The notes: generated by a model not told the origin, from the sequence alone. 64,000 nucleotides of DNA from Frigoribacterium sp. PhB160 (GCF_003751785.1 NZ_RKIE01000001.1:1031564-1095563); one strand, 5' to 3'; counted from the first letter of the stretch, positions 52,290 through 62,181 are shown. Numbers and translations are program-made.

Positions 52290-52323
52290 GGTGGGGTGGT
52301 TCCGTCTTCTCGTGAGGTGGTGG

Positions 52324-52349
52324 CGTCGCCGCCCCGGGGGGCGGCGACG
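52324..52349 (-). terminator. terC terminator hairpin
   Basis: 12-bp arms (52324-52335 with 52338-52349), 13 bp downstream of the terC stop on the minus strand. Confidence 0.7.
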
Positions 52350-52361
52350 CGGTCACGACGG

Positions 52362-53372
52362 TCAGCGTTCGCTGGGCTCCTCCACCGGGAGCGAGATCTC
52401 GCGCTTCCCGTCTCGACGGACCTTGGCGAGACTGAGCACCGTGGCGACGGCGATGGTCGCCAGGATGAAGCTGAGGGAGAACCAGATCGGGATCTCAGGG
52501 ACCCACTCGACCGGCTGACCGCCATTGATGAACGGTACCTCGTTCACGTGCAGGGCGTGGAACAGGAGCTTCACGCCGATGAAGGCGAGGATGACCGCGA
52601 GGCCCTGGGCCAGGTAGACGAGGCGCTCGAGCAGGCCCGAGATCAGGAAGTAGAGCTGGCGGAGGCCGAGCAGCGAGAACGCGTTGGCGGTGAAGACGAT
52701 GTAGGCCTCCTGCGTCAGGCCGAAGATCGCGGGGATCGAGTCGAGCGCGAACAGGACGTCGGTGAGGCCGATGGCGACCATGACGAGGAAGAGCGGGGTG
52801 AAGAGGCGCTTGCCGTCGATCTTCGTGGTGAGACGGTCCTCGACGTAGTCGGGGGAGGTCGGGATGATGCGGCGGAGCAGGCGGATGAGCTTGCTGTCGG
52901 CCTGGTTCCCCTCGTCCTCGCCGCCCTTGACCTGGCCGTAGGCCAGCCAGAAGAGCAGGAAGCCGAAGAGGTAGAAGACCCACGAGAAGTTGTCGATGAT
53001 GGCGACGCCGGCGGCGATGAAGAGACCGCGCGAGATGAGCGCGATCGCGATGCCGACGAGGAGGACCTTCTGCTGGTAGATCCTCGGGACGGCGAAGGCC
53101 GTCATGATGATGAGGAAGACGAACAGGTTGTCGACCGACAGGGCCTTCTCGGTGATGTAGCCGGCGAAGTACTCGCCGCCGAAGGTCCAGTTCGAGAAGA
53201 CGCCGACGCCGACGCCGAAGATGATGGCGATGCCGATGTAGACGCCGGACCAGATCGCGCTCTCGCGGATGGTCGGCTCGTGCGGCGTGCGCACGTGGCT
53301 GTAGAAGTCGAAGATCAGGAGTCCGAGGATTCCGGCGATCGTGATGATCCAGGTGACGAGTGAGACGTCCAT
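52362..53372 (-). CDS. TerC-family membrane protein (probable Mn2+ exporter)
   Basis: 336 residues with about nine helices. Family residues are visible in EKALSVDNLFVFLII (about 72-86) and LTDVLFALDSIPAIFG (about 195-210), the acidic ones being needed for metal transport in relatives such as Alx. ATG at 53372 with GAAGGGA 5-6 bp upstream. The ~150-nt leader carries a yybP-ykoY-like element and a hairpin that would hide the ribosome-binding site, which supports Mn2+ as substrate. Divergent from ftsY. Confidence 0.92.
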   Translation of the reverse strand: MDVSLVTWIITIAGILGLLIFDFYSHVRTPHEPTIRESAIWSGVYIGIAIIFGVGVGVFSNWTFGGEYFAGYITEKALSVDNLFVFLIIMTAFAVPRIYQQKVLLVGIAIALISRGLFIAAGVAIIDNFSWVFYLFGFLLFWLAYGQVKGGEDEGNQADSKLIRLLRRIIPTSPDYVEDRLTTKIDGKRLFTPLFLVMVAIGLTDVLFALDSIPAIFGLTQEAYIVFTANAFSLLGLRQLYFLISGLLERLVYLAQGLAVILAFIGVKLLFHALHVNEVPFINGGQPVEWVPEIPIWFSLSFILATIAVATVLSLAKVRRDGKREISLPVEEPSER

Positions 53373-53380
53373 GCAGTTCC

Positions 53381-53408
53381 CTTCAGTACGCATGAATGTG
53401 TACTGAAG
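53381..53408 (-). promoter_or_regulatory. Hairpin masking the terC ribosome-binding site
   Basis: CTTCAGTAC and GTACTGAAG arms (53381-53389 with 53400-53408), 10-nt loop. In the mRNA the 3' arm runs into GAAGGGA ahead of the ATG, so the stem would sequester part of the ribosome-binding site. Likely expression platform of the riboswitch. Confidence 0.7.
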
Positions 53409-53527
53409 GTCTCTTCCACTCGATCGGCGGGCCGGGGAGGCCTGCGGACGAACGAGCCGATGCACCGGGTCGAGACTGGGCTCTTCCGTATTGACGACGC
53501 ACCGTGACGGGAATACTCCCCTTCAAC
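53409..53527 (-). ncRNA. Candidate yybP-ykoY (Mn2+) riboswitch aptamer
   Basis: On the minus strand the leader begins near 53527. It contains GGGGAGTA (53514-53521), then TTCCCGT and ACGGAA arms closing on a GTCGTCAATAC loop (53488-53498), followed by GC stems. The two conserved loops match the GGGGAGUA and UCAAUAC-type loops of the family as I recall them. It sits in front of a TerC gene, a usual partner. The downstream boundary is approximate. A covariance-model search was not possible here. Confidence 0.65.
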
Positions 53528-53534
53528 GTGGATG

Positions 53535-53540
53535 ACCCTA
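53535..53540 (-). promoter_or_regulatory. -10 box of terC leader transcript
   Basis: TAGGGT on the minus strand, placing the RNA 5' end close to 53527, just upstream of the riboswitch motif. Confidence 0.5.
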
Positions 53541-53570
53541 GCAGCACGGCTGCCGTCCATCGACTGCGAA

Positions 53571-53576
53571 TAGGCT
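53571..53576 (+). promoter_or_regulatory. -10 box for leaderless ftsY
   Basis: TAGGCT ends 7 bp before the ftsY ATG. The divergent terC -10 lies only 30 bp to the left, so the two promoters overlap. Confidence 0.5.
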
Positions 53577-53583
53577 GTGATCC

Positions 53584-54453
<870 letters not shown>

Positions 54454-54494
54454 CCTGCCCCCGGCGGGGGAGGGGCGGAGGGGCCGGCGTCGGT

Positions 54495-54500
54495 TAAGAT
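54495..54500 (+). promoter_or_regulatory. -10 box for ffh
   Basis: TAAGAT, 9 bp before the ffh ATG. Confidence 0.5.
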
Positions 54501-54509
54501 GGCCGCACC

Positions 54510-56084
54510 ATGGCCACATTCGGAACCCTCTCTGACCGCCTCGCGGAAACGTTCAAGAACCTCCGCAACAAGGGCAAGCTCAGCCCCGCCGACGTCGACG
54601 CCACCGTGCGTGAGATCCGTCGTGCGCTGCTCGACGCCGACGTCGCCTTCGACGTCGTCAAGGCCTTCACCGGCAAGGTCCGTGACCGCGCCCTCGGCGA
54701 CGAGGTCAACAAGGCCCTCAACCCGGCCCAGCAGGTCGTCCAGATCGTCAACGAAGAGCTGGTCGAGATCCTCGGCGGCCAGCAGCGGCGTCTCGAGTTC
54801 GCCAAGAACCCGCCGACCGTCATCATGCTCGCCGGCCTCCAGGGCGCGGGCAAGACGACCCTGGCGGGCAAGCTCGCGAAGTGGCTGGCGAAGGACGGCC
54901 ACACGCCGCTCCTCGTGGCCTGCGACCTCCAGCGGCCGAACGCCGTCCAGCAGCTGCAGGTCGTCGGCGAGCAGGCCGGCGCCGCCGTCTTCGCCCCCGA
55001 GCCGGGCAACGGCGTGGGCGACCCCGTCAAGGTCGCGAAGCAGGCGATCAAGTTCGCCAAGGACAAGGTCTACGACACCGTCATCGTCGACACCGCCGGC
55101 CGCCTCGGCGTCGACGCCGACATGATGAAGCAGGCTGCGAACATCCGGAAGGCGATCGACCCCGACGAGGTGCTCTTCGTCATCGACGCCATGATCGGCC
55201 AGGACGCCGTCGCCACCGCCAAGGCCTTCCAGGCGGGCGTCGACTTCACCGGCGTCGTCCTCTCGAAGCTCGACGGCGACGCCCGCGGCGGCGCGGCCCT
55301 CAGCGTGGCCTCGGTCACCGGCCGACCGATCATGTTCGCGTCGACGGGCGAGACGCTCGACGCGTTCGAGCCGTTCCACCCCGACCGCATGGCCAGCCGC
55401 ATCCTCGACCTCGGCGACATCCTGTCGCTCATCGAGCAGGCGCAGCAGGCCTTCGACGAGGACGAGGCCCGAGCCGTCGCGGAGAAGTTCGCGACGGACT
55501 CCTTCACCCTCGACGACTTCCTCAAGCAGATGCAGCAGCTCCGCAAGATGGGGTCGATCAAGGGCATGCTCGGCATGCTGCCGGGCGCGAAGGGCATGCG
55601 CGAGCAGCTCGAGAACTTCGACGAGCGCGAGATCGTCCGCACCGAGGCCATCATCCAGTCGATGACGCCGCAGGAGCGTGCGCTGCCGAAGCTGCTCAAC
55701 GGCTCGCGGCGCCTGCGCATCGCGCGGGGCTCCGGCATGACCGTCACCGACGTCAACCAGCTCGTGCAGCGGTTCGAGCAGGCCTCGAAGATGATGAAGA
55801 CCGTGGCCAAGGGAGGCGTGCCCCAGGTGCCCGGCATGGGCCCGATCCCCGGGGCCTCGTACGGCGGCAAGAAGGCGCCGGCGAAGAAGAAGGGCTCCAA
55901 GGCGGGCAACCCCGCGAAGCGCGCCGCGCAGAACGCCGCCCTCGCCTCGGGAGCGAAGCCGGCCGGCTCTCCCGCGGGCGGCTCCGGCTCCGGTTTCGGA
56001 CTGGGCGGCGGCGCTCCGGCAGGAGACGCGGCCCCCTCCGCGGAGGAGATGGCCTCGCTCCAGAAGTTCCTCGGACGCGGCTGA
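54510..56084 (+). CDS. ffh: Signal recognition particle protein Ffh
   Basis: 524 residues. N domain, GTPase domain with GLQGAGKT at 109-116, DTAGRLGVD and SKLDGDARGG, and the methionine-rich M domain (about 300-435) with SIKGMLGMLPGAKGMREQL for signal peptide and SRP RNA binding. The last ~80 residues are a low-complexity Ala/Gly/Lys tail. A strong terminator follows, so ffh is not in one transcript with rpsP. Confidence 0.97.
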   Translation: MATFGTLSDRLAETFKNLRNKGKLSPADVDATVREIRRALLDADVAFDVVKAFTGKVRDRALGDEVNKALNPAQQVVQIVNEELVEILGGQQRRLEFAKNPPTVIMLAGLQGAGKTTLAGKLAKWLAKDGHTPLLVACDLQRPNAVQQLQVVGEQAGAAVFAPEPGNGVGDPVKVAKQAIKFAKDKVYDTVIVDTAGRLGVDADMMKQAANIRKAIDPDEVLFVIDAMIGQDAVATAKAFQAGVDFTGVVLSKLDGDARGGAALSVASVTGRPIMFASTGETLDAFEPFHPDRMASRILDLGDILSLIEQAQQAFDEDEARAVAEKFATDSFTLDDFLKQMQQLRKMGSIKGMLGMLPGAKGMREQLENFDEREIVRTEAIIQSMTPQERALPKLLNGSRRLRIARGSGMTVTDVNQLVQRFEQASKMMKTVAKGGVPQVPGMGPIPGASYGGKKAPAKKKGSKAGNPAKRAAQNAALASGAKPAGSPAGGSGSGFGLGGGAPAGDAAPSAEEMASLQKFLGRG

Positions 56085-56105
56085 CCCCTCCCCAGCCCCT
56101 CCTCT

Positions 56106-56142
56106 CGAGACGCCCGGTGTGCATGACGCACCGGGCGTCTCG
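56106..56142 (+). terminator. ffh terminator
   Basis: A perfect 14-bp stem (56106-56119 with 56129-56142), 9-nt loop, 21 bp after the ffh stop. Confidence 0.8.
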
Positions 56143-56197
56143 GCGTCCGCTACTGTCGATACGTGTCATGAGACATGTCGGACTTCGAGGAGGGCGC

Positions 56198-56482
56198 ATG
56201 GCAGACCTGACCATCGACGAGGCGTTGCTGGCGATGATCGCCGGCGAGCTCGAGCAGGCCGCGGCCGGTCTCGAGCTCGGGGCCGCGGTGACGAGGCCGC
56301 GCGACCTCGACCTCGGCAGCGAGAGCGTCCGGGCAGCGCTCGACGCGGTCACGACGGAGGCGCGGGCCCGGTCCGAGGCGGCGGTCGCGTCGACCTCCGC
56401 CCTGGCCCGGCTGCCCCGGACGGTGGTCGACGACGTCGCCCGGATCGATCGTGCCCTCGCCGCGGGGGCGGGGGCACCGTGA
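56198..56482 (+). CDS. Small WXG100/EspC-like helical protein
   Basis: 94 residues, predicted almost all helical, with size and Ala-rich pattern of type VII secretion partner proteins, but no WxG motif. GAGGAGGG ribosome-binding site before the ATG and a possible -10 TACTGT at 56151-56156. It overlaps the next gene by 4 bp (GTGA). Its likely role is a chaperone or targeting partner of the following large protein; this is inference from size, fold and position. Confidence 0.65.
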   Translation: MADLTIDEALLAMIAGELEQAAAGLELGAAVTRPRDLDLGSESVRAALDAVTTEARARSEAAVASTSALARLPRTVVDDVARIDRALAAGAGAP

Positions 56483-58224
56483 GGGGCACCGACGCCGACC
56501 CCGGCCGGGGCGACGCCGACTCGGTCTCCCGTGCGGCGACGGCGCGGCGCGAGGCGGGCGACGACGTGCTGCGCCGCGTCATGACGCTCGAGAGCGCGCG
56601 GGCGGAGGTCCGGCCGGGTGCCTGGCACGGCGCGGCCGCCGATTCGTTCCTCGGGGTCCTCGGCCCGGTCGTCGACGACGTGCGCCTGCTCGCGTCGACG
56701 CTCGAGGCCCAGTCGGAGGCGCTGTCGACCTATGCGTCCGCCGTCCGCGACTGCGCAGAGAGGCGCGACGAGCTCGTCCTCCGTCGCCGTGCCGCGGAGG
56801 CGCGGGTGAGGGCTGCGACCGCCGCCCAGGTCACCGAGATGCTCACGACCGGCCCCGCAGCCTCCTGGCCCGGGCTGTCGTCGGCGAGCCCGTCGACCAT
56901 CGGCTCACCCGAGCTGGCGGCGGCCGAGACCGAGCTCGTCGTCGTCGAGAAGCTCTGGGACGAGCTGGTCGCCGACCGCGAGGTCGCCGATCGACGGTGC
57001 TCGGCGGCGCTCGACTCGCGGGAGTGCCGCGGGTCGCTCGCCGTCCTGCGGCTCGACCCCGCCGGGGGAGGAGGGCCCGTGGCCACGGTCGCCGACCTCC
57101 TCGCGGTGCTCGACCAGCTGTCGGCCGGCGACGTCGCCGCCCTGCTCGCGACGCGGCCCGATCTCGTCCGGCTGCTCGACGAGGCCGACGCGCGGGACGT
57201 CGCCCGATGGTGGTCGACCCTCGCCGATCCCCGCGTGGCGGGCCTCGGACCGTCGGGGGCGCAGCTCGCGCTCGTGGCGTCGCTGCCGACCGTCATCGGC
57301 TCGCTGGACGGCGTCCCGGTCGCGGCTCGCGTGCTCGCGAACGCGCGCGTCGCCGAGGAGCGCATCCGCCGCGTCGACGCCCGTCTCGAGCGCCTGGGCC
57401 GTGCGCGACCGCCGCATCCCGATCTCGCGAGCATCCGGGCCGAGCTCCAGGCGGAGAGGGCGTACCTGGAACGAGCGGTCGGACCCGACGCGACGGTGCA
57501 GCTCTACCTCTACGAGCCGGGCGGTCGTCGGGTCGTCGAGGTCGTCGGCGACGTCGGCGCGCGGCCCACCGACGTCGTCACGTACGTCCCCGGCACCTAC
57601 TCCGACCTCGTCGGGTTCTGGCGGGGAGACCCGCAGCAGGTCGTGGGGCATCTGGTGTCCCGGGCGCCAGCTGGTGGCAGTGTCCTCGGGTTCGTCTACA
57701 AGGACGGTCCATTCCCCGGCGAGCGCGGGCCCGTCACCACCTTCGACGTGACCGTGATCCAGGAGGCGAACACGGAGGCGACCGCGCTGCGGGCGGGCGA
57801 GCGCCTGGCCGACTTCCAGGCGGGCCTCGTCGCGACGGGGCAGTTCGACGACAGCTCCGCGACGGCCGTCGGGCACAGCTGGGGACTCGCCAACGTGACG
57901 GCGTCGGAGGTCGCGGGAGCGCGGTACGACCGGGTCGCCTCCCTGGCGGGTGCAGGGATGCCCTCCGCGTGGCAGCCCGCCCCGGAGACGTCGTACGTCG
58001 ACCTGTCGTACAACGACCCGCTCGGGCTGGCACAGCGGGCGGGCGTGGTGTGGCGCGGGAAGGTGCCCCGCGACGACGACGCCTTCCGCCACGTCGGGCT
58101 CTACGACAGCCCGTTCGGCGACGCGCCCTGGCCTGACAACCACGCCCTGGTGGCCCAGGACCGTCCTGAGAACGAGGCAGTGCTCAGGGACCTCCGGGAC
58201 TTCACTTTCGGGGGCTCGAGGTGA
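56479..58224 (+). CDS. Secreted-type alpha/beta hydrolase with WxG-like N-terminus (DUF1023-like)
   Basis: 581 residues. N-terminal ~180: helical, with WHG at 49-51 (WxG-like turn) and long charged helices. Middle: helices with no known fold. C-terminal ~190: an alpha/beta hydrolase resembling DUF1023, with nucleophile Ser467 in GHSWG and a possible catalytic His555 (DNHALV). No signal peptide, which fits export by a type VII route. Middle gene of a tightly overlapping three-gene set. Esterase or lipase activity is probable; a toxin role is inferred. Confidence 0.75.
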   Translation: MRGTDADPGRGDADSVSRAATARREAGDDVLRRVMTLESARAEVRPGAWHGAAADSFLGVLGPVVDDVRLLASTLEAQSEALSTYASAVRDCAERRDELVLRRRAAEARVRAATAAQVTEMLTTGPAASWPGLSSASPSTIGSPELAAAETELVVVEKLWDELVADREVADRRCSAALDSRECRGSLAVLRLDPAGGGGPVATVADLLAVLDQLSAGDVAALLATRPDLVRLLDEADARDVARWWSTLADPRVAGLGPSGAQLALVASLPTVIGSLDGVPVAARVLANARVAEERIRRVDARLERLGRARPPHPDLASIRAELQAERAYLERAVGPDATVQLYLYEPGGRRVVEVVGDVGARPTDVVTYVPGTYSDLVGFWRGDPQQVVGHLVSRAPAGGSVLGFVYKDGPFPGERGPVTTFDVTVIQEANTEATALRAGERLADFQAGLVATGQFDDSSATAVGHSWGLANVTASEVAGARYDRVASLAGAGMPSAWQPAPETSYVDLSYNDPLGLAQRAGVVWRGKVPRDDDAFRHVGLYDSPFGDAPWPDNHALVAQDRPENEAVLRDLRDFTFGGSR

Positions 58225-58712
58225 GGGGCCCCGTCGCGGCGGGGTGGGTCTGCGCCGTCGTGCTCCTGGTGGGGTGCTCAGCCCGTGCCGCGGACGTCGT
58301 GGACGGGATGACCGTCGAGGATGCCAAGTCCATGACCATGGCCGTCGAGGACGACGTCGTGGCCAGCGTGGACCCGGCGGTCCTGGGCGAGATCCATCAA
58401 GGCGAGACGGGAATCCTCCTGTCCTGCTCGACGGAGAGCCATCGTTGGGCCGGCGGCGTCGACTTCTTCGTCGAGGACGGCACCGACATGCTCGAGCTGC
58501 TGCGGGACATCGAGGGGAGCTTCTCGGCTCGAGACGACTTCTCGGTCGATCGCGAGCTGGACATCAACGAGAACGAGACCCTGACCTTGAGGGGGCCCGA
58601 CGGCCTGGTCCTGACTGTCTCCCAGTGGCGTCAGGAGGGCTTCATCGGCGTCCTGTCGTTCTCGCCGTGCTTCGAGCTGCCGGAGGGGACGTACCCGGGA
58701 GGGGACTGGTGA
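58221..58712 (+). CDS. Small lipoprotein of unknown function (possible immunity protein)
   Basis: 163 residues. Short signal peptide with lipobox LLVGC (Cys19), an acidic mature domain with two further cysteines (LLSCST, SPCFEL). GTG start overlapping the hydrolase stop by 4 bp. Base composition is AT-richer than neighbours (codons CAA, GGA, ACT, ATC mixed), hinting at transfer. A lipoprotein directly after a secreted lipase-like gene would fit immunity at the outer face of the membrane. Confidence 0.7.
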   Translation: MRGPVAAGWVCAVVLLVGCSARAADVVDGMTVEDAKSMTMAVEDDVVASVDPAVLGEIHQGETGILLSCSTESHRWAGGVDFFVEDGTDMLELLRDIEGSFSARDDFSVDRELDINENETLTLRGPDGLVLTVSQWRQEGFIGVLSFSPCFELPEGTYPGGDW

Positions 58713-58733
58713 CGCGGCCCGCGCCTCCACGGC

Positions 58734-59879
58734 TCAGTCGGCGGCGGTGATGCCCTCGCGGAGTTCCCGGACGAGCGAGGCGACCACGGGGCGGAGCTCG
58801 CCGCCGTGCTGCGCCGCGACGCGCAGCTGCCGCTGGTAGCTGGCGCCGTAGCCGATGATGGTGCCGACGGAGTGGAGCTCCTCGACGCAGCCGAGCCGGG
58901 CGGCCGCGGGCTCGAGGCGCACGAGCAGGTCGCGCAGGTCGTCCGTGACGAGCCGCTCGTCGCCGTCGGCGTCCTGGATGACGATCGCGTCCATGCCGTA
59001 CCGGGCCGCGCGCCACTTGTTCTCGCGGACGAACCACGGCTGCATCCTGCCGAGCTCCTCGCCGCGGTCGAGTCGCTCCGACATGTCGTCGACGAGGCAC
59101 TGCACGAGCGCGGCCATCGCGCCGACCTCGTCGAAGGTGGCGATCCCGTCGAACACCCGCGTCTCGAGCGTGCCCCACTTCGGTGACGGCCGGAGGTCCC
59201 AGCGCAGCTCGCTGTGGTCGTCGATGACGCCGGTGTGGGTCATGTCGGCGACCATGCGCTCGTAGCCGCCCCACGAGTCGAACTGCGGGGGGAGGCCCGC
59301 GGTCGGCAGCTGCTGGAACATCAGCGCGCGGTTGGAGGCGTAGCCCGTCTCCTCGCCGACCCAGAACGGGCTCGACGCGGTGAGCGCCTGGAAGTGCGGG
59401 AGGTAGGTGAGCAGCCCGTTGAGGATCGGCAGCACCTTGTCGCGGGAGTCGATGCCGACGTGCACGTGGACGCCCCAGATCATCATCTGCCGGCCCCACC
59501 AGCGGGTCCGGTCGATGAGGGTCGCGTAGCGCTCCTTGTCGGGCGTGACCTCCTGGTCCACGTAGCGGCTGTACGGGTGCGTGCCCGCGCACATGAGGTC
59601 GGCCCCCAGCACGGCGGCCGGGCCGTGGACGGCGTCGATCGTGCCCCGCAGGTCGTCCACGGCGTCGCGGACACGGTGGTGGACCCCCGTCACCACCTCG
59701 ACGGTGTTGGTCAGGAGCTCGCCGGTCAGGCGCTCGGGCCCGCCCTCGTTGAGGTGCGCGAGGTCGGCGAGGATCGCGGGCGCGTGCGGCGTGAGCTCGC
59801 CGGTCTCGCGGTCGGTGAGGGCCAGCTCCCACTCGATCCCGAGCGTCGATCGCTCGGAGCTGCTGAAGTCGATCCGCAT
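58734..59879 (-). CDS. Carboxylate-amine ligase (glutamate-cysteine ligase 2 family, YbdK)
   Basis: 381 residues. GCS2-type fold with GIEWELALTDRETGEL (about 14-29), MCAGTHPYSRY and GVHVHVGID, all family signatures. Makes gamma-glutamyl amide bonds with ATP; in actinobacteria the exact substrates are often unsure, and mycothiol rather than glutathione is the main thiol. ATG at 59879. Divergent from rpsP. Confidence 0.9.
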   Translation of the reverse strand: MRIDFSSSERSTLGIEWELALTDRETGELTPHAPAILADLAHLNEGGPERLTGELLTNTVEVVTGVHHRVRDAVDDLRGTIDAVHGPAAVLGADLMCAGTHPYSRYVDQEVTPDKERYATLIDRTRWWGRQMMIWGVHVHVGIDSRDKVLPILNGLLTYLPHFQALTASSPFWVGEETGYASNRALMFQQLPTAGLPPQFDSWGGYERMVADMTHTGVIDDHSELRWDLRPSPKWGTLETRVFDGIATFDEVGAMAALVQCLVDDMSERLDRGEELGRMQPWFVRENKWRAARYGMDAIVIQDADGDERLVTDDLRDLLVRLEPAAARLGCVEELHSVGTIIGYGASYQRQLRVAAQHGGELRPVVASLVRELREGITAAD

Positions 59880-59985
59880 GGTGCCTGCCCTCCGCTCGGC
59901 ACGGGTCCGCGCCGGGCCCATCCTGGCAGCCACGTCGCGTCGACGACCGTCCGGCGTCGACCCGTGACGGACACGGCACGGGGGA

Positions 59986-60016
59986 TTGGTGGAAGTCGCG
60001 TTCCGTCTGCAACAAT
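59986..60016 (+). promoter_or_regulatory. Possible rpsP promoter
   Basis: TTGGTG (59986-59991), 19-bp gap, AACAAT (60011-60016), with about 130 bp of leader before rpsP. The rest of the 267-bp gap (59880-60146) shows no other clear site. Confidence 0.45.
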
Positions 60017-60146
60017 GGTGGGTCGAGTCTCCGGTCGTCCGACCCTCTAATCAGCTGACCGAGAGACCTCATCAGAGCTTTCGAGCCGAGTGTGCCCCCA
60101 CGCTCACGGCTAGCAACTCGCCCACATCACATCACACAGGAGAATT

Positions 60147-60563
60147 GTGGCTGTCAAGATCCGTCTCAAGCGCATGGGCAAGATCCGTGCCCCGTACTAC
60201 CGCATCGTCGTCGCCGACTCGCGCACCAAGCGTGACGGTCGCGTCATCGAGGAGATCGGCAAGTACCACCCCACGGAGGAGCCCTCGTTCATCGAGGTCG
60301 ACTCCGAGCGTGCGCAGTACTGGCTCGGCGTCGGCGCGCAGCCGACCGAGCAGGTCGCGGCGATCCTCAAGCTGACCGGCGACTGGGGCACCTTCAAGGG
60401 CGACGCCGACGCCGTCAGCACCGTCAAGACCAAGGCCCCCAAGGAGGCCTTCGTCGCCGACGAGAAGAAGAAGCCCGTCCTCGTGCCGAAGTCGGAGAAG
60501 CCCGCCAAGGCCGAGCCCGCCGAGGCCCCGGCCGAGGCTGACGCCGAGACCACCGAGGCGTAG
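60147..60563 (+). CDS. rpsP: 30S ribosomal protein S16
   Basis: 138 residues; the first ~80 are the S16 domain ([20 protein letters not shown]), the rest a Lys/Ala/Glu-rich extension common in actinobacteria. GTG start after AGGAG (in acaggagaatt). First gene of rpsP-khpA-rimM-trmD. Confidence 0.97.
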   Translation: MAVKIRLKRMGKIRAPYYRIVVADSRTKRDGRVIEEIGKYHPTEEPSFIEVDSERAQYWLGVGAQPTEQVAAILKLTGDWGTFKGDADAVSTVKTKAPKEAFVADEKKKPVLVPKSEKPAKAEPAEAPAEADAETTEA

Positions 60564-60566
60564 TCA

Positions 60567-60803
60567 GTGCTCGCACCTGCACTCGAACACCTCGTCCGGG
60601 GGATCGTCGATCACCCGGACGAGGTGCAGGTCGTCGAGAAGTCGTCACCGCGTGGCGACGTCCTCGAGGTCCACGTGCACGCCGACGACCTCGGTCGCGT
60701 CATCGGACGCGCCGGTCGCACGGCCAAGGCCCTCCGCACGCTCGTCACGGCCCTGGCCGACGGCAAGCGCGTCCGGGTCGACGTCGTCGACGGCGACCTC
60801 TAG
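60567..60803 (+). CDS. khpA: KH-domain RNA-binding protein KhpA
   Basis: 78 residues, one KH domain with the GxxG loop in VIGRAGRTAKALR (about 44-56). Binds RNA, usually paired with KhpB; linked to cell division and ribosome maturation in other Gram-positives. GTG start 3 bp after rpsP. Confidence 0.93.
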   Translation: MLAPALEHLVRGIVDHPDEVQVVEKSSPRGDVLEVHVHADDLGRVIGRAGRTAKALRTLVTALADGKRVRVDVVDGDL

Positions 60804-60806
60804 GCC

Positions 60807-61466
60807 GTGAGCGCGGACCACGCGACCCAGCTGCGGGTCGGGCGCCTCACGAAGGCCCACGGGCTGAAGGGCGCCCTCAAGCTCGAGTTGTTCACCGACA
60901 CCCCCGAGCAGCGCTTCACGCCGGGGGCGTCGTTCACGCTGCAGGTGCCCGAGACCAGCGACTGGCACGGCAAGACCCTGACGCTGACCGAGCTGCGCTG
61001 GTACAACGGCCACCCCGTGGGCTTCTTCGAGGGCGTCGACGACCGCACGGCGGCCGAGTCCCTCGTCAAGGCGATCCTCTGGGTCGACCAGGCCATGGAC
61101 GAGCTCCCCGACGAGGACGACGCCTGGTACCACCACCAGCTCGTCGGCCTCAAGGTCGAGCGCGACGGCGTCGTGATCGGGACGGTGTCGCGGGTCGACC
61201 ACCTCCCCGCCCAAGACCTCCTGGCGGTCGACACCGCCACGGGCGAGGTGCTCGTGCCCTTCGTCACGGCCCTCGTGCCGTCGGTCGACATCGAGTCCGG
61301 GGTCGTGACGGTGACCCCGCCGGCAGGCCTCTTCGAGGAGCTGGCCGACGACACGTCGGCGGACGATGCCCCGGCCGAGCACGCCCCGGCCGAGCACGCC
61401 CCGGCCGAGCACGCCCCCGACGCCGGACAGCGCACCGACGCCGAACCGCGCACCGACGCGAGCTGA
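60807..61466 (+). CDS. rimM: Ribosome maturation factor RimM
   Basis: 219 residues. N-terminal RimM domain ([21 protein letters not shown], about 11-31) and PRC barrel ([14 protein letters not shown]). Needed for 16S processing with S19. The C-terminal ~45 residues are a disordered extension with EHAPA repeated three times, encoded by a 15-bp tandem repeat (61374-61417). Confidence 0.95.
   Translation: MSADHATQLRVGRLTKAHGLKGALKLELFTDTPEQRFTPGASFTLQVPETSDWHGKTLTLTELRWYNGHPVGFFEGVDDRTAAESLVKAILWVDQAMDELPDEDDAWYHHQLVGLKVERDGVVIGTVSRVDHLPAQDLLAVDTATGEVLVPFVTALVPSVDIESGVVTVTPPAGLFEELADDTSADDAPAEHAPAEHAPAEHAPDAGQRTDAEPRTDAS
61374..61417 (+). repeat. 15-bp tandem repeat, three copies, in rimM
   Basis: Units at 61374-61388, 61389-61403 and 61404-61417; in-frame, coding for AEHAP-type repeats. 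Confidence 0.95.
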
Positions 61467-61467
61467 C

Positions 61468-62181
61468 GTGCGCATCGACATCGTGTCGATCTTCCCGGAG
61501 TTCTTCGGGGTGCTCGACATCTCCTTGCTCGGCAAGGCGCGGCAGCAGGGCCTGCTCGACGTGTCCGTGCACGACCTCCGCGACTTCACGCACGACCGCC
61601 ACCGCACGGTCGACGACACCCCGTACGGCGGCGGTGCCGGCATGGTGATGCGACCGGAGCCCTGGGGCGAGGCGCTCGACCACGTGCTCGGCACCGACGG
61701 TGAGCCGCGTGGGGCGACGGTGATCGTGCCGTCGCCCGCGGGCGTGCCCTTCACGCAGGCCGTGGCCCGCGAGCTGGCCCTCGAGCAGCACCTCGTCTTC
61801 ACGTGCGGACGCTACGAAGGCATCGACCAGCGCGTCGTGGACCACGCCGCGACCCGGGCGACGGTCCGCGAGGTCAGCCTCGGCGACTACGTGCTGAACG
61901 GCGGCGAGGTCGCCGTGACCGCGATGATCGAGGCGATCGGTCGGCTCGTCCCCGGTGTCGTCGGCAACCCCGAGAGCCTCACGGAGGAGAGCCACGAGGC
62001 CGGCCTCCTCGAGTACCCCAGCTACACGAAGCCCGCGTCGTGGCGGGGGCTCGACGTGCCCCCGGTGCTGCTGAGCGGCAACCACGGGGCGATCAGCGCA
62101 TGGCGCCGCCAGCAGCAGGTGGAGCGCACCCGCCGCGTGCGGCCCGACCTGCTCGACGACGGGCAGCCGGGAACCGACTGA
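61468..62181 (+). CDS. trmD: tRNA (guanine37-N1)-methyltransferase
   Basis: 237 residues. Methylates G37 next to the anticodon. [12 protein letters not shown] start and the knot region [11 protein letters not shown]...[11 protein letters not shown] (about 112-150) bind SAM; C-terminal EYPSYTKP. The GTG follows the rimM stop by 1 bp. Confidence 0.96.
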   Translation: MRIDIVSIFPEFFGVLDISLLGKARQQGLLDVSVHDLRDFTHDRHRTVDDTPYGGGAGMVMRPEPWGEALDHVLGTDGEPRGATVIVPSPAGVPFTQAVARELALEQHLVFTCGRYEGIDQRVVDHAATRATVREVSLGDYVLNGGEVAVTAMIEAIGRLVPGVVGNPESLTEESHEAGLLEYPSYTKPASWRGLDVPPVLLSGNHGAISAWRRQQQVERTRRVRPDLLDDGQPGTD

